Shown piece after piece: positions 1 to 9,839 of a stretch of 64,000 nt of DNA. Below the pieces are notes generated by a model, which searched no databases, was not told the origin of the DNA, and saw only the letters and a program-made list of their open reading frames with translations. This DNA comes from Paramoeba atlantica (taxonomy: Eukaryota; Discosea). The stretch's first letter is position 1. Each line of letters opens with the position of its first letter. The DNA is taken from contig CDRNVI010000009.1 in the NCBI GenBank assembly GCA_977017575.1, positions 1 to 64,000 on the forward strand. The letters run 5' to 3'. Both the position numbers and the translations under genes were made by a program.

Positions 1-2156
1 CTGGGAGAAATGGAGGATGACGCAGAGGTTGTCGCTCTTGGGGTAAGACTCGCACGAAGGGACAGGCCTTCGATCTTTGCTTCGCCAGGTGTCTTCGTTT
101 CACCTTTTTCTTCTGTTTCTTCCGTCGAGGATGGTTTCAACGTACCAGGAGTTGCATCCGGCACGCGTTCTTGTGAAGATGTCTTCTCATCCGGTTTTTC
201 GTCCTTCACGAGCGGCTTTTCCAACGAGGTTTCCTGCATCGTCTCGGTTTTCTCCCCTTTTAGTTCCGTTTTTCCCCTTTCCTCGAGTTTTCCCGTTTTT
301 TCTCCCCAGCTCTCCCCTGGTCGCTGTCCCCCACTCCCCTTTTGTGGACTTAACGCCGCATTCAACGGGGTTTGCATCCGTGAGCCCGGACGGCTACTGG
401 CCCGGCTATTCACCCCTGAGGACGAATTCCGACGATTCGGTCCCATCCCACTTCCCCCATAATACCCCGAGGGCGGAGGACCATAGGAAAACCGATGTTG
501 AGGATTATTTTGAGGATTGTTGCTCATCCCATGATTCGACGGATGGTGACTCCCCAAAAAACCTTGATTCTGGTTTTGTGGGGGGAAATGCGGCGTGGGA
601 TGTTGCAACGGACCACCCCCTGGGGGTGGGTGATCCCTCCCCCCCACGCCCCCCATTCCCATAGGGTGAAACTCCAATCCGCCCATGACCCCGGGGATCG
701 GGGGGTTGAAGGGCGGGGGAGAGGCCATGCCTGGCCCATTCCCGTTGACCATTCCCCCGTAGTGGGGGAACGAGGGTCGTAGGGGGTGGACCCCGGGGAG
801 CGGGGTTGCTCGGTGACCCACCCCGCCGTGGTGCGGGGGTGGGACCCCGGAGTGCACGGAGGGGTAGGCGGTAGGGGAGGGGGAGAGCGCGAGATCGGCA
901 AAGTTCTGCGTCGGGGGAAGGCTACCCCCTGTGGTGGGGGGTAGGCGCGTCGAGGGGGAGGGGTTTACGCCACTCGGGGCTACGGCTACCCCTCCATGGG
1001 GAGTGGGGGGGAGCGTGCTGTGTGGGGGGGCGACACCCGAAGATAAATGTGGGGTCGGATAAATGAGGGGGTCGGATAGCCCCAGAGGGGGTAGCGGCGG
1101 GGCTTGATTTTGGGGTTGCCCCTGCGTTTGTGGGGGTTGTTGCTGCGTTTGTTGCTGTTGTTGTTGCGCAACAAACTCCTGAGAGGGGTATCCCGGACCT
1201 CCTCCTGAGGAGACGGGGACAGTATACCCTATGGCTTGTGCTGCAGCCATTTTACCTCCATAGCCCCCCGGGAAGGGAGGAGGGACATGGATTCGGGAAG
1301 GAGATGCAGCTCCCGAGGCGGGGTAGTGTCCCCCCTGGGGGGTCACATAGCCCGGGTTCATTGTGGGGTCATAGCGACTGTGTGAGGACCCGTACGGGGG
1401 TGGGTAGTTCGAGGAGGACATCGGGTTGGGGTAGGTATAGGGGTTGGTGTAGGAAACGTTGTGCGTGCCGTGGTACTCGGGAAATGTGGAGAGTGGAGGG
1501 GTGAGGTCGTCGAAACGGAGGAGCGGAGGGGTAGGACCCGCGAGTTTGGGGTTGTGGTTGGCCGTCGTCGTCGTGTTCGTCAGGGTTGTTTGATGGGGCG
1601 TGGCGGGGTGACTACGAACAGGGGCAGCAGGGAGGACGGGAGCGATGTTGTTCCCTTTTTCATGGTGGTTTCCGGAGTTAGAGACAGGAGGATTCTTGGG
1701 TGCAGTTGGGTTAAGAGAGGAGGAGGAGGGGGAAGCCGCAGCGGGAGGCGTTCCACGGGGGTTTGGGCTCGCAAGGGAGTCCTTGGAGGGGTTGGAGGGT
1801 TGCGCCGGGAGAGTGGACTGGGGGGAGGGGGAGAATGCCTGTGGGGGGTTACCTGGGGGAAAGGCTGCGGGGGTGGATGATTCGGAGGAAGTGCCGCTGC
1901 GGATCGGTGCGATAGCGGTCTGGACACTTTCCGTAGGTGTCGTTTGTGACGAGACATTGGGTAGGTGCTCACTTTTAGCGGTTGATAACTGCGTAGTGTT
2001 GCATTGTGCGCTGACGATTTCCTCGGTGGCATTCGACTTTTTTATGCATTCTGTAGGCACACTTTGAGCACTCGAACTTTTTTCCTTCCCAGTTGGAGGG
2101 GCTGTAAAACTTGCTGGGTTGAAGGGTTTTGCTTTAGCACTTAAACCGGAGCTCAT
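1..2156 (-). CDS. Pro/Ser/Gln-rich protein, N-terminal part (runs off window)
   Basis: An open frame starts at the ATG at 2156-2154 and stays open to the window edge, about 718 codons. It begins MSSGLSAKAKPFNPASF; residues 9-20 (AKPFNPASFTAP) resemble a PAM2 motif, which binds the MLLE domain of poly(A)-binding protein. The rest is low complexity: Ser/Thr-rich to residue ~170, then Pro/Gly/Tyr/Gln-rich with a glutamine run near residue 330, then Glu/Lys/Thr-rich. I checked that one frame holds at three separate points (2156, 1199 and 65). No folded domain is visible, so function rests on the part outside the window. PAM2 proteins with long disordered N-termini include ataxin-2-like and eRF3-like factors, and eIF4G-like proteins are also possible. 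A TATAAA-like element sits about 10 bases upstream of the ATG on the minus strand. The frame is confident; the identity is not. Confidence 0.6.
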   Translation of the reverse strand, partial: MSSGLSAKAKPFNPASFTAPPTGKEKSSSAQSVPTECIKKSNATEEIVSAQCNTTQLSTAKSEHLPNVSSQTTPTESVQTAIAPIRSGTSSESSTPAAFPPGNPPQAFSPSPQSTLPAQPSNPSKDSLASPNPRGTPPAAASPSSSSLNPTAPKNPPVSNSGNHHEKGNNIAPVLPAAPVRSHPATPHQTTLTNTTTTANHNPKLAGPTPPLLRFDDLTPPLSTFPEYHGTHNVSYTNPYTYPNPMSSSNYPPPYGSSHSRYDPTMNPGYVTPQGGHYPASGAASPSRIHVPPPFPGGYGGKMAAAQAIGYTVPVSSGGGPGYPSQEFVAQQQQQQTQQQPPQTQGQPQNQAPPLPPLGLSDPLIYPTPHLSSGVAPPHSTLPPTPHGGVAVAPSGVNPSPSTRLPPTTGGSLPPTQNFADLALSPSPTAYPSVHSGVPPPHHGGVGHRATPLPGVHPLRPSFPHYGGMVNGNGPGMASPPPFNPPIPGVMGGLEFHPMGMGGVGGRDHPPPGGGPLQHPTPHFPPQNQNQGFLGSHHPSNHGMSNNPQNNPQHRFSYGPPPSGYYGGSGMGPNRRNSSSGVNSRASSRPGSRMQTPLNAALSPQKGSGGQRPGESWGEKTGKLEERGKTELKGEKTETMQETSLEKPLVKDEKPDEKTSSQERVPDATPGTLKPSSTEETEEKGETKTPGEAKIEGLSLRASLTPRATTSASSSISP

Positions 2157-2766
2157 TGATTTATAGGACAGGTGCTTTTTTTGTGAGTATGACGCAGGCT
2201 TAAATGTTTACACGAAACAAGTTCAAGTCAGCAAAATGGTATACTCACGAGTTGATAATATTTCTCCGACGCGGTAGGGCACGTTTTTGTGCGTAACCTA
2301 TTCTTAAGAACTGATGGAGAGAAAAGTAGAAAAAACAACCTACAAACAATACTTCGCAATTACCAAAGATGTGCGCACTACATTTTCTTATTTCTGGACA
2401 AGTGCTGGTAAAAAAGTACAAACACTTCGTACACAATGTTATGTTCTAACGGGAGGCATAAAATCAATTATACGTGTCCTATTGATCCTTGTTCATCATA
2501 GTGACCGCAATATTAAAAAGCAAGTGTGCCTCAATTCCTCTGCACAGTTTCAGGATGTCCGAATAAAGCACGTAATCACTTTTCTGTGTGTGCAATTTTG
2601 GAACAAAAACGGTTTCACTACTCGTACCAAAGCTGAATGCAATCTACGAATGGTGACATTGTATATCGTTCATCATGGCTTACAAAAACAATTTCAAGTT
2701 CGAAAAAAATCAGATAGATTCAACCTAGTTTCATTCTTTATTCACCGCCATAATTGTGCGTGCTGC
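2157..2766. other. AT-rich intergenic region
   Basis: Between two minus-strand genes. A 157-codon plus-strand frame (2314-2787) runs through it, but it has no recognisable domain, lies opposite to all cellular genes and overlaps the end of the SKP1-like gene. I see no RNA gene or repeat here. Confidence 0.5.
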
Positions 2767-3462
2767 TTACTTTGCCAACTCGCTTAACCATGGATACGTC
2801 ACGCGAACATGCTCCACGGTATCCGGCTGCACATCAGCCTCCTGAAGCCGCAGCAACTGACACAAATCCTTATCTGACTTCTGCCGCAGAGCTAACACCG
2901 CCACCACGCATCCATAATCCACGCATCGCGCCATGCCGAGGTACGAACCCGCACGGAGAAAACCCCAAAGCGGGGCGATCTCCGCCCGATTCTTTTCCGG
3001 CAGCAAGCTCTCAAACAGAAACGCTCGCTCCGAAGGCGAAGGAAAGATCTGGTGCAAATCCGAAACCACCGGACACTCCATCGCCGGCACCTTGTCCGGT
3101 GAGGGGTACAGGGTCAACCAATGCGCAAGGGTTTCTGCCACCGCAGAAACAAAAGGAAAGGAGAGGGTATTTTTTATCTTCTCCTTGTCTTCCTCCTCCT
3201 CCTCCTTCCCCCGTTCTTCCCCCTTCCCCTCCCCCTGCTGCTCCCGTCCCGTGTACCACGCGCTGTGATCCGCGACCCAGTGCTTGGGGAGGATCACCGC
3301 ACGCTCATCGGTACACAGCAGCGCGAGCTCGTGCGGGTGAGACTCCAGCAGGAGAGAAGGAGAAGAGGTCGAGTCCGCCGGGGTTGTGGGGAAGGGGAGA
3401 GTGCGGTAGGGGAGGGGGGAGGGGGAGAGGGTAGGGTCGGGGGTGGGGAGAGGGGCAGACAT
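2767..3462 (-). CDS. SKP1-like protein (SCF ubiquitin ligase adaptor family)
   Basis: 231 residues, ATG at 3462, TAA stop. The fold follows SKP1: an N-terminal BTB/POZ-like strand-helix part (ELALLCTDERAVILPKHW, about residues 46-63), an acidic Glu/Lys insert (about 74-95) where SKP1 proteins have a variable loop, an AVAETLAHWLTLY helix, then the C-terminal dimerisation-type domain LWGFLRAGSYLGMARCVDY matching the SKP1 LFELILAANYLDIKGLLD helix, and DTVEHVRVTYPWL matching the terminal EEVRKENQW segment. SKP1 links F-box proteins to cullin-1. It is longer than typical SKP1 (~160 residues) because of a Pro/Ser-rich N-terminal extension and the acidic insert. The dispersed C-terminal half makes an SKP1 paralogue as likely as the core subunit. 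Its 5' flank is tandemly triplicated. Confidence 0.62.
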   Translation of the reverse strand: MSAPLPTPDPTLSPSPLPYRTLPFPTTPADSTSSPSLLLESHPHELALLCTDERAVILPKHWVADHSAWYTGREQQGEGKGEERGKEEEEEDKEKIKNTLSFPFVSAVAETLAHWLTLYPSPDKVPAMECPVVSDLHQIFPSPSERAFLFESLLPEKNRAEIAPLWGFLRAGSYLGMARCVDYGCVVAVLALRQKSDKDLCQLLRLQEADVQPDTVEHVRVTYPWLSELAK

Positions 3463-3886
3463 GGTGGGGAGGGGGGTGTGGGACGTAGGTAGAGGCTATT
3501 TAGAAGATATTGGAGGAGAAATAGAAAGAAAAAATAATGGAATGAAGAAAAAATTGTAAAATTGTAAAATCAGCGTAAAAAGATGAGAAAAAAGGTAAGG
3601 AAATGTGATAAGGAAAAAAGGTAAGGAAAAGGTGTGGAGAGGGGTAGACATGGTGGGGAGGGGAGTGTGAGGTAGAGGATATTTAGAGGATATTTAAAAG
3701 ATATTGGAAGATAAAAAGAAAGAAAAAATAATGGAATGAAGAAGAAAAATGTAAAATTGTAAAATCAGCGTAAAATGATGAGAAAAAAAGGTAAGGAAAT
3801 GTTATAAAGAAAAAAGGTAAGGAAAAGGTGTGGAGAGGGGTAGACATGGTGGGGAGGGGGGGTGTGGGGCGTAGGTAGAGGATATT

Positions 3887-4112
3887 GCGGTGGCTGTATA
3901 ACTACCGCTCTACCCTCGATTATTGAAAAAAAAGTGAAAAAAACAGTGAAAATATAAGAGAAACACAGCAATATAATAGAAGAAAAAAATATAAAAGGAG
4001 GCTCCGGTGGTCCAAAATTAAAAAAAAAATTGAAAAAAATGGGGGGTCCATGGGGGGGGTCCAGGGGGGGGCATACGTCGTTTTTTGAAAATTTCAAAAT
4101 CTTGATTTTCGA
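3887..4112 (+). repeat. Repeat family R, copy 1
   Basis: Starts GCGGTGGCTGTATAAC, runs through CTCGATTATTGAAAAAA and GGCTCCGGTGGTCC, and ends in G-rich blocks of the type GGGGGGTCCATGGGG. The same order is seen at 19533, 20438/23175, and inverted near 23800-24340 and 39290-39425. No coding capacity is visible, so it is probably a non-autonomous DNA element. It sits inside the third SKP1-flank repeat. Confidence 0.7.
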
Positions 4113-4205
4113 AATCGAGCGCAGGGAAGTGGTAGAGTAGGCCGCGGCGATGACTTTCCACCCCACCACCTGGGGGAGGCGATTTTTCTGGCGATTTTTC
4201 CTTTT

Positions 4206-4304
4206 TAGGCTCTTCGTTAAACGCTGAGGTAGTTTTCAACGCGCAGCGCGCAGCATGAGTGACTTCTGAGTTGAAAGCAACCACCGCGTTTAACGAAGAG
4301 CCTA
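4206..4304. mobile_element. 99-bp fold-back MITE
   Basis: Ends are inverted copies of TAGGCTCTTCGTTAAACG, and the inner part is also partly self-complementary (AACGCGCAGCGCGC core). A same-length sibling lies at 20333-20431, and a diverged longer relative at about 24603-24770. Confidence 0.75.
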
Positions 4305-4440
4305 AAATAGTCGTAATTTTAGAGGCTATTTAGAAGATATTGGAAGAGAAATAGAAAGAAAAAATAGTGGAATGAAGAAGAAAAATGTAAAATTGCAAAA
4401 TCAACGTAAAATGATGAGAAAAAAGGTAAGGAAATGTGTG

Positions 4441-4944
4441 GTGTGTAAGGAGATAGGATTACTTTTTTGAGAACCAGTGGAATACGGTGGAGGAGCAATT
4501 AATCGGGGGTGGGAGTGGGTCGATTCTATTACTGGGGGTTTACGGTAGTTGCTTAAAAACAACTACCGTGGGATTTGGGACTCTCCTCTGAGTGCATCTA
4601 CGAAGTTACGTTTGTTTGACTGTCTTGTATGCCCAATCTTGACGTTTGGGGCAGATTCCCTCTCAATCTCCAGTAAATCCCTTCGTAAAACAGAAAATTG
4701 ATAAACAGAAAAATGAAGGGGCTCACGAGGGGGAGGAAATTCACCGCAGTCCATGGAATCCTTGCTGGATGTGTGGGGGGTGTGATGGGTTCGCGTGCGT
4801 CCGTACCTGGAGAAACCTTAACTTTGTGCCGCAAGGCGAAAAAGCCTACGACTGGATGCTAACGCACCAATTTACTCAATCCTCCGGAGTGCCAAAGGCA
4901 CGGCACGGAATTTATGCAACCGTATAAGAATAAACCAAATATGA
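4441..4944. other. Non-coding interval
   Basis: No gene recognised. A short G-rich stretch (ATTACTGGGGGTTTACGG at about 4540) resembles the end of the small element at 52850-52920. The rest carries only short spurious frames. Confidence 0.4.
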
Positions 4945-5690
4945 GTGAATACCGACATTACGACGAAGGTTCAGGTAGTTTTTCTTTCTGCGCCTTACCT
5001 GGACAGCCATTCATCATTGACCCTTGCGAAGCTGTTATTAATATGGGCCGATATAGCCAATAATTTAACTACGGGTCAAATTTACCGGAATTGTGGAGTT
5101 CGCCAGAGAACTGTGACCAAAATTCTCCACATGGTCGCCAACGCAGCTTTGCACGAGCAAGACACTACAGAATTCAATTTTTCGAAACTGCAAGTAAACG
5201 AACTTTTATCGGCAAGCGTATGTATCATCGGGGCAAACGCATTCGCAAGATTGGGTGGTGGTTTGTAACTGCCACCGAAATCGGTTATCGACAAATAGTA
5301 GGTCGCGCCCACTGGCGCCTCGTAAAACGACGGGATCAGGGAACTCTTGCCTCATTTGTCATGCCTCACCTTGTCAGCGTGCGATCTGTTGTGATCACTG
5401 ATGAAAGGCGGGGGTACATCCATTTCGGTGAGTACTGTCGCCATTTCACGGTGAACTTAAAGGATACCATACGAATCATGCAGAAGCTGCCCACAAGACT
5501 ATTAAGCAATGGATCAAACAGCAGCACTACAATTATGTATAATTATGGCGCACCCTCCATGGACCTACGCCGTAATGTCGCTCTTCAATGCGTAAAATTT
5601 GGGTACGGCAAGACAGACAGAAAGTGAGCCTGGCAAATTCGTTTTATGAACATCTTGCAGTGCATCCAAAAGCATTACAGCTACATGTCT
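4945..5690 (+). mobile_element. Merlin/ISXO2-like DDE transposase remnant, copy 1
   Basis: Plus-strand pieces in more than one frame together follow the ISXO2/IS1595-type DDE domain, as in eukaryotic Merlin transposons. Visible are an RTFIGKRMYHRGKRIRKIGW segment matching the family's DEtyiGgk...R strand pair, a WWFVTATEIGYRQIVG strand, then VVITDERRGYIHFGEYCRHF matching the TDe..gY...hH region, and a C-terminal AAHKTIKQWIKQ helix with MDLRRNVALQCVKFGYGK. The frame changes near 5180-5220 and again near 5480, so the gene is dead. A paralogous C-terminal piece is at 56925-57310 on the other strand. Confidence 0.55.
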
Positions 5691-6039
5691 GCTGATATAC
5701 TCGATGATGTATCCGAGAGCCATCGTAGTTGTTCAGAGGACGACATCGAGCTTTCTTCATGTGAATCATTTTCCTTGTAAGTCAGCGATTTGTCCTGACC
5801 ATGGGTCGCATTTTATCGAGCAATCCGAAGAGCTGGGAATTATGAATTGTGTGCACCGCGGCCATGGGCAACATGAACGGTGCCACAGAAAGATCAGTTT
5901 CCTTTCCTTCGTCATTCCTCACCATGCTCGCTACGCGGCGGGGGCTATCTTCTGCAATTCTAGGCCGCGGATCATTTTTCAACCGGTTTTCTAGGTCGCG
6001 GATCATTTTTCAACCGGGAAAACATACAGTATGTATGTT

Positions 6040-6490
6040 TGTACTGTATGTTGGGGGAATAAAGACCATCCCCCATATTTTCAAGGATCTATGCGACACG
6101 GCTCTACAGCACGAAGAGAGCCAAGTATCGCGATTCGATGGTATGGCTGTTGATGAAAACTTACCTTGGAAAACGTAAATCTGAGCGTGTTTGCAAGGAA
6201 GCGTGATGGTTCGTTACAGAAATCCTACGTGACGGTACATCCGGGAGGACTGTTTCGACGCTCGTCCAGAAGCGTGACCGACCTACCTTAACGACATTCG
6301 TCGAGAAACACACACAGGAAGTAGGCACTGTGGTGGTCACCTACTGTTGGAAGGGTTATGCCGGTCTCTCGGAAATGTGAGAGCCGAAATCTGTCAGAAG
6401 CGCGTGGCTCTGCAATGTATGAAACTCGGCCGAACTCAAATTCGGCCGAATTCTCTTAAAGAGAATTCGTTTAGCTAACTTTGTCTCATG
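6040..6490 (+). mobile_element. Merlin/ISXO2-like transposase remnant, copy 2
   Basis: A more decayed relative of the copy just upstream. CDTALQHEESQVSRFDGMAVDE parallels the upstream ANAALHEQDTTEFNFSKLQV and includes the DE pair expected at the first catalytic position. Near 6400, RVALQCMKLGR parallels RNVALQCVKFGYGK. Stops interrupt the frame repeatedly. The two copies lie head to tail, separated by about 350 bases that include a 32-bp direct repeat (5965-6020, GCGGATCATTTTTCAACCGG). Confidence 0.4.
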
Positions 6491-6591
6491 TGTCGCACAG
6501 TAAAGTAGAGTAACTTTTGGATATTTCCCGTGAGACGATCCCCTCCGGCTCTTTAGCAGAAGTGTTCCGCGAGTTACAGTGGTTTCTATTG

Positions 6592-6611
6592 CCCCCCCCC
6601 CCCCCCCCCCC
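6592..6611. repeat. Homopolymer run of 20 C
   Basis: An uninterrupted run of 20 C residues on the plus strand, next to AT-rich sequence and followed by GAGGAAATTTG. C or G runs of 7-12 bases are common at ends of mobile elements in this window, so this may mark an old element end. The exact length is liable to assembly error. Confidence 0.8.
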
Positions 6612-7016
6612 GAGGAAATTTGATTTGATTTACCCGTTTTTGTTATTTTTGTTGCATACGAGAAATCTCGTTCCCCTAGCGAAGCGCTTCGCCACCTTTT
6701 ATGGTAGGGATCCTCTGGTGTTCATATGATTACCCGAAAGAGAGCTAAAACAAGCTTTTTGGAAAATATGAACCTTGGAAAAAAGCAGTAAAATGGAGGA
6801 AAAAAGCGAATTTAAACGTTGTTGAGAACTAGACTAAACGTTGTATCCTGCTCGCTTGAATTCTGAAACGAAAAGAGAAGCCTTTCAACTTTAAAAAAAG
6901 TTTGAAAGCAGGTAAATAAATAAATCCTAATTGAAAAGATATAAATTCACTAATGCTTGTCGTCACATTCAAATAATTCAATTGATGAATTACTATCACA
7001 AGTTTACAATATGATG

Positions 7017-7634
7017 TTATGATCTGAAATGCACACAAGAAGGAAGTTTTCCTGAAGGAAATGTTAGTTGCGTTTTGTAGACTGAAAGCGTTTGTAGACC
7101 ATGAGGAAGCTTCGAAAAGTCTGGAACTCCATAAATCGAATTACAGTGGAGAAATATCTTAATCATGGTTTCTGGAAAAGCAGTAAAATCCAGACTACCC
7201 TGTATGTTGTTTCCATAGAGATCCAGTATGCGAAGCGAAGGGGGAAGATCGCTTACTTCAAGGGACCCGCTGATACCCAATTCCTTAAGAATTAGCTCTA
7301 AGAGACCTCGGGGTAATGATGCAAAGTCAACGTGCGGAATCTCGCCCTTTAAGTACACACAAGTGCTGTTATAGTTGAATCCTGAACTTAAATTCAAATG
7401 CAACAAAGAGCTCGGTAGAGAAGACCATTGGAACTCACCAGAAAGACCAAGGCCACTCCATTCCAACCTTTCAACACTATTTTTCTCATTACATTTCACA
7501 CCTTCCCACTCACATGCGGGGGTGTGCGTACTCCATGATTTTCGAGGATTGGGAAGACTTTTAATGAAGAGAGCGAGAGTGTACTCTTGCGGTAAATCTG
7601 CACGACGAACTCGATGTGCCACGCTGTCCGACAT
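7017..7634 (-). CDS. LRR protein 1 (KVRG/LP-EYEL family)
   Basis: 205 residues from the ATG at 7634; an upstream TTG-led extension is unlikely because the ATG (MSDSVAHRVRRADLP) aligns with other members. Order: basic N-terminus, LPQEYTLALFIKSL (14-27), SWSTHTPACEWEGVKC with C41 and C48, then about five 23-residue LRR units of type LP..L..L.L..N...G.(V/D)F. No signal peptide or membrane segment. LRRs form a curved binding surface; the cap resembles the LRRNT_2 cap of plant-type LRR proteins. Closest relative in the window is the pseudogene at 39712-40341. Ends TAA. Confidence 0.8.
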   Translation of the reverse strand: MSDSVAHRVRRADLPQEYTLALFIKSLPNPRKSWSTHTPACEWEGVKCNEKNSVERLEWSGLGLSGEFQWSSLPSSLLHLNLSSGFNYNSTCVYLKGEIPHVDFASLPRGLLELILKELGISGSLEVSDLPPSLRILDLYGNNIQGSLDFTAFPETMIKIFLHCNSIYGVPDFSKLPHGLQTLSVYKTQLTFPSGKLPSCVHFRS

Positions 7635-8550
7635 ATTTGTGAACACTAGTCTAGGGATAAATTGCAAAAAAGATAGATAAAAGACTTTTTCTTTTCAAAT
7701 ACTTTTACACTTTTTTGCCTCCACACCACCAAGTCTAACCATTGTACATGAGAAAGTTCGCTTTTGCATAGCGAAGACTTGGAATGCGACTGGACACTAA
7801 TTTTTCGAGCAAAGAAAATGACCTCTTTCGGATTAATTTTTTTGTATAAAAAGTTAGCAATTTTGAGAACCTTTCCACGGCTAAAAGGGTCCCAAAGAGA
7901 GCGGAAGGGCAATAAATTATGCTATTTTTTTTGTGTTTTTTATAAATATTTTGGACCCCCCGAGTGGGGGGTGGGGTGGGGTGATAGCTAAACAAACGGC
8001 GAGAAACGATCTAGTTTTTCGAGATTTGTTGAATGATGCAGGAATTAGGTCAACAGCTCTTACGGTCTGCTCTGGAGCCTGGAGGAACGAGTACTTCGAC
8101 TGTATTTCGAAAAGTCACCCTTTTAAAAAACATTCGTAGTGTATGCACCCTCGCTAGTCCACCTAAATTTTTTATTTGGAGAAAGTACGCCTAAATTGCA
8201 CAAAAAAGATTTTGTTTTTGAATTTGCAGTGCAAAAATAATTTTTTTCTTTCGTGAAATTGAGTGGGTCCAACTGCGCCAGATAACTCCACTCCGCCAGA
8301 CATGTTTTTTATAAAAAAAATTATTGATTTAAAAAAAGAAAAACTTGAGAAGAGGTGCTGCGTTCGTTGAAGGAGGAACTATAAAAGGCGTCTTTTCCGT
8401 GGTCTGGAAATGTAAATAAATTTCCGTGGTCTGGAAATATTGGTTAACCATACACGTACTCCCGCCGGGTAAATAGATATGTAATTGCCCGCTTTACTCC
8501 GCATTTGCACCCCTCTCCAGAAATAATTTCTGGAGAGGTCTTTTGGACAG
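7635..8550. other. AT-rich interval with a G-rich patch
   Basis: No gene recognised. Around 7953-7985 a C-run followed by GTGGGGGGTGGGGTGGGGTG could fold as a G-quadruplex. The remainder is AT-rich with short chance frames. Confidence 0.4.
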
Positions 8551-8554
8551 TCTC

Positions 8555-9010
8555 ATAATTTTAAAAAACAGTTATTCCAAGTGAATCTGAGAATCTTCTA
8601 GAAAAACTAAGCGTTTTAGATTTACCTTGGGATGACGAATGTCGCATTTTGCAGGAGCATGGAGGGGCTGTTCTATCTGCGTTAGATAGAGCTTCGAAAT
8701 CGCAGGACATCGAAACTCCCAAGTTAGGTGGTGTCACGCGTTGGTGCCAGGATAAGTTTGTAACAATGGAGTTCATAGCCAATAATATTAATACCATTAA
8801 TGCGTTTGTAGAAGCCAAACAGAACAAAAAAAAATCGACCTCTCAGTCTATCGTAAAATGCTCAAAACTAATTGCTCGTTACGGGGTCGATGGTATCCGT
8901 GATTCCTGCTCATCATTCCTTAAAGATCGTAAGATTTTGTATGTCGCACTAAACAAATTTTCTGACTTAAATGGGAAACCGACGCCTTCGCGGAGCCATA
9001 TTCTGGAGGG
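8555..9010 (+). mobile_element. hAT-like transposase fragment, copy 1
   Basis: A plus-strand frame with no ATG at its head encodes KLGGVTRWCQDKFVTMEF followed by IANNINTINAF and KCSKLIARYGVDGIRDSC. It aligns with the larger element at 57318-59379 (LGGVTRWCSDKFTSMEF, then FLANYLQTIQLF and RCQKILTKYGSQCI). The TRW...M motif matches the middle of hAT transposases. Both ends of the gene are missing. Assignment to hAT rests on this motif alone. Confidence 0.45.
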
Positions 9011-9053
9011 GGGCACAATAATAGAGGTCGGTTCCACTTATTGTGCCCCCCCG
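9006..9053. repeat. Perfect 14-bp inverted repeat (GGGGGGCACAATAA)
   Basis: GGGGGGCACAATAA and its reverse complement flank a 20-base loop; CACAATAAATAGCTATAG follows. The same CACAATA and pyrimidine-rich unit recurs near 19033-19075, and a related TACAGTAA unit near 54963-55020, so these are probably termini of one element family (possibly pogo-like, given the 54.9-kb copy). Confidence 0.6.
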
Positions 9054-9417
9054 GCACAATAAATAGCTATAGGCCCATTAACCCGGAACAGGGTTCAATT
9101 GCCGCGCTCTCGGACACGTACATCCCCAGCTGCGCCAACCGGTTTTCTCCCGGGGGTGGCGAGATGAACCGCCGCGGCGAAAGACGAGCGGCCTTCTAGA
9201 GGGCCCCAAAACCTACTCCCCACCCCAAAAATCTACTCGTGCTTGCTTGTAGAAGAGACGGCGAACAAACCTACCAGACTCTTTAAAAATTTCTTGGAAA
9301 TATGTATGGAATGGGGTTCAGTATGTGAGCACGGAAAAACATCGAAAAATGCTAATTTCAATCGGTGACTAATCAATGCCGAAAAATGGGAAAAAGTGTT
9401 TTTCCTCTCTTCCTGAA

Positions 9418-9598
9418 ACCCAGGCTAAAGTGGACGAGGGAGATACCAATAGTGTAGGTGCGACAGTTTCCCGCAGGAAAAACGGCATCTCCACCTTTTT
9501 AGGCACCTGTCTTTATGCCATAAGGGAGATACCGTTTTTCCTTGGGAAACTGTCGCACCTACACTATTGCTATCTCTCTCGTCCACTTTATCCTGGGT
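9418..9598. mobile_element. 181-bp fold-back MITE (ACCCAGGCTAAAGTGG family)
   Basis: Ends are inverted copies of ACCCAGGCTAAAGTGGACG, and the inner GTGTAGGTGCGACAGTTTCC is also present inverted, so nearly the whole element folds on itself. A 188-bp sibling with the same outer ends and a different core is at 22339-22526. Confidence 0.8.
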
Positions 9599-9636
9599 TG
9601 CATAGTAAAAATATGTGCCCTAGGACTTCTTACAGC

Positions 9637-9832
9637 TTCCTTTCGGTGCCGTCGGTCGTGTTTAACCCTGCAATTCCGGTCCAAAGCCCGGAGCCACATG
9701 CCTCCTTGGTAACGTGGAAAGGGGATGGAAGACGCACTTCAGCGGACAGAAGTAAAAAAAATGGGGGGGGGTATGCTTCCGACCGGCCTTTGTACCTGCA
9801 GGGTTTAAGACGACCGACGGCACCGAAAGGAA
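9637..9832. mobile_element. 196-bp inverted-repeat element
   Basis: Bounded by TTCCTTTCGGTGCCGTCGGT and its reverse complement, continuing inward with a TTTAACCCTGCA/TGCAGGGTTTAA pair. No coding capacity. Directly downstream of the fold-back MITE at 9418. Confidence 0.7.
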
Positions 9833-9839
9833 GTAATGC

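Larger units (their letters stand above)
3443..4440. repeat. Three tandem ~190-bp copies of the SKP1-like gene 5' region
   Basis: The segment holding the SKP1-like start codon and its upstream flank occurs three times: about 3443-3633, 3634-3829 and 3830-3886 continuing at about 4318-4440. Each keeps the motif GGGGTAGACATGGTGGGG (or GGGGCAGAC... in the first), so a minus-strand ATG recurs at 3462, 3651 and 3847 (spacing 189 and 196). Only the first is joined to the gene. The third is interrupted by repeat R and a 99-bp fold-back element. Confidence 0.85.

Noticed and set aside
2314-2787. 157-codon plus-strand frame with an ATG
   Set aside because: No recognisable domain, opposite to every cellular gene, and overlapping the SKP1-like 3' end.
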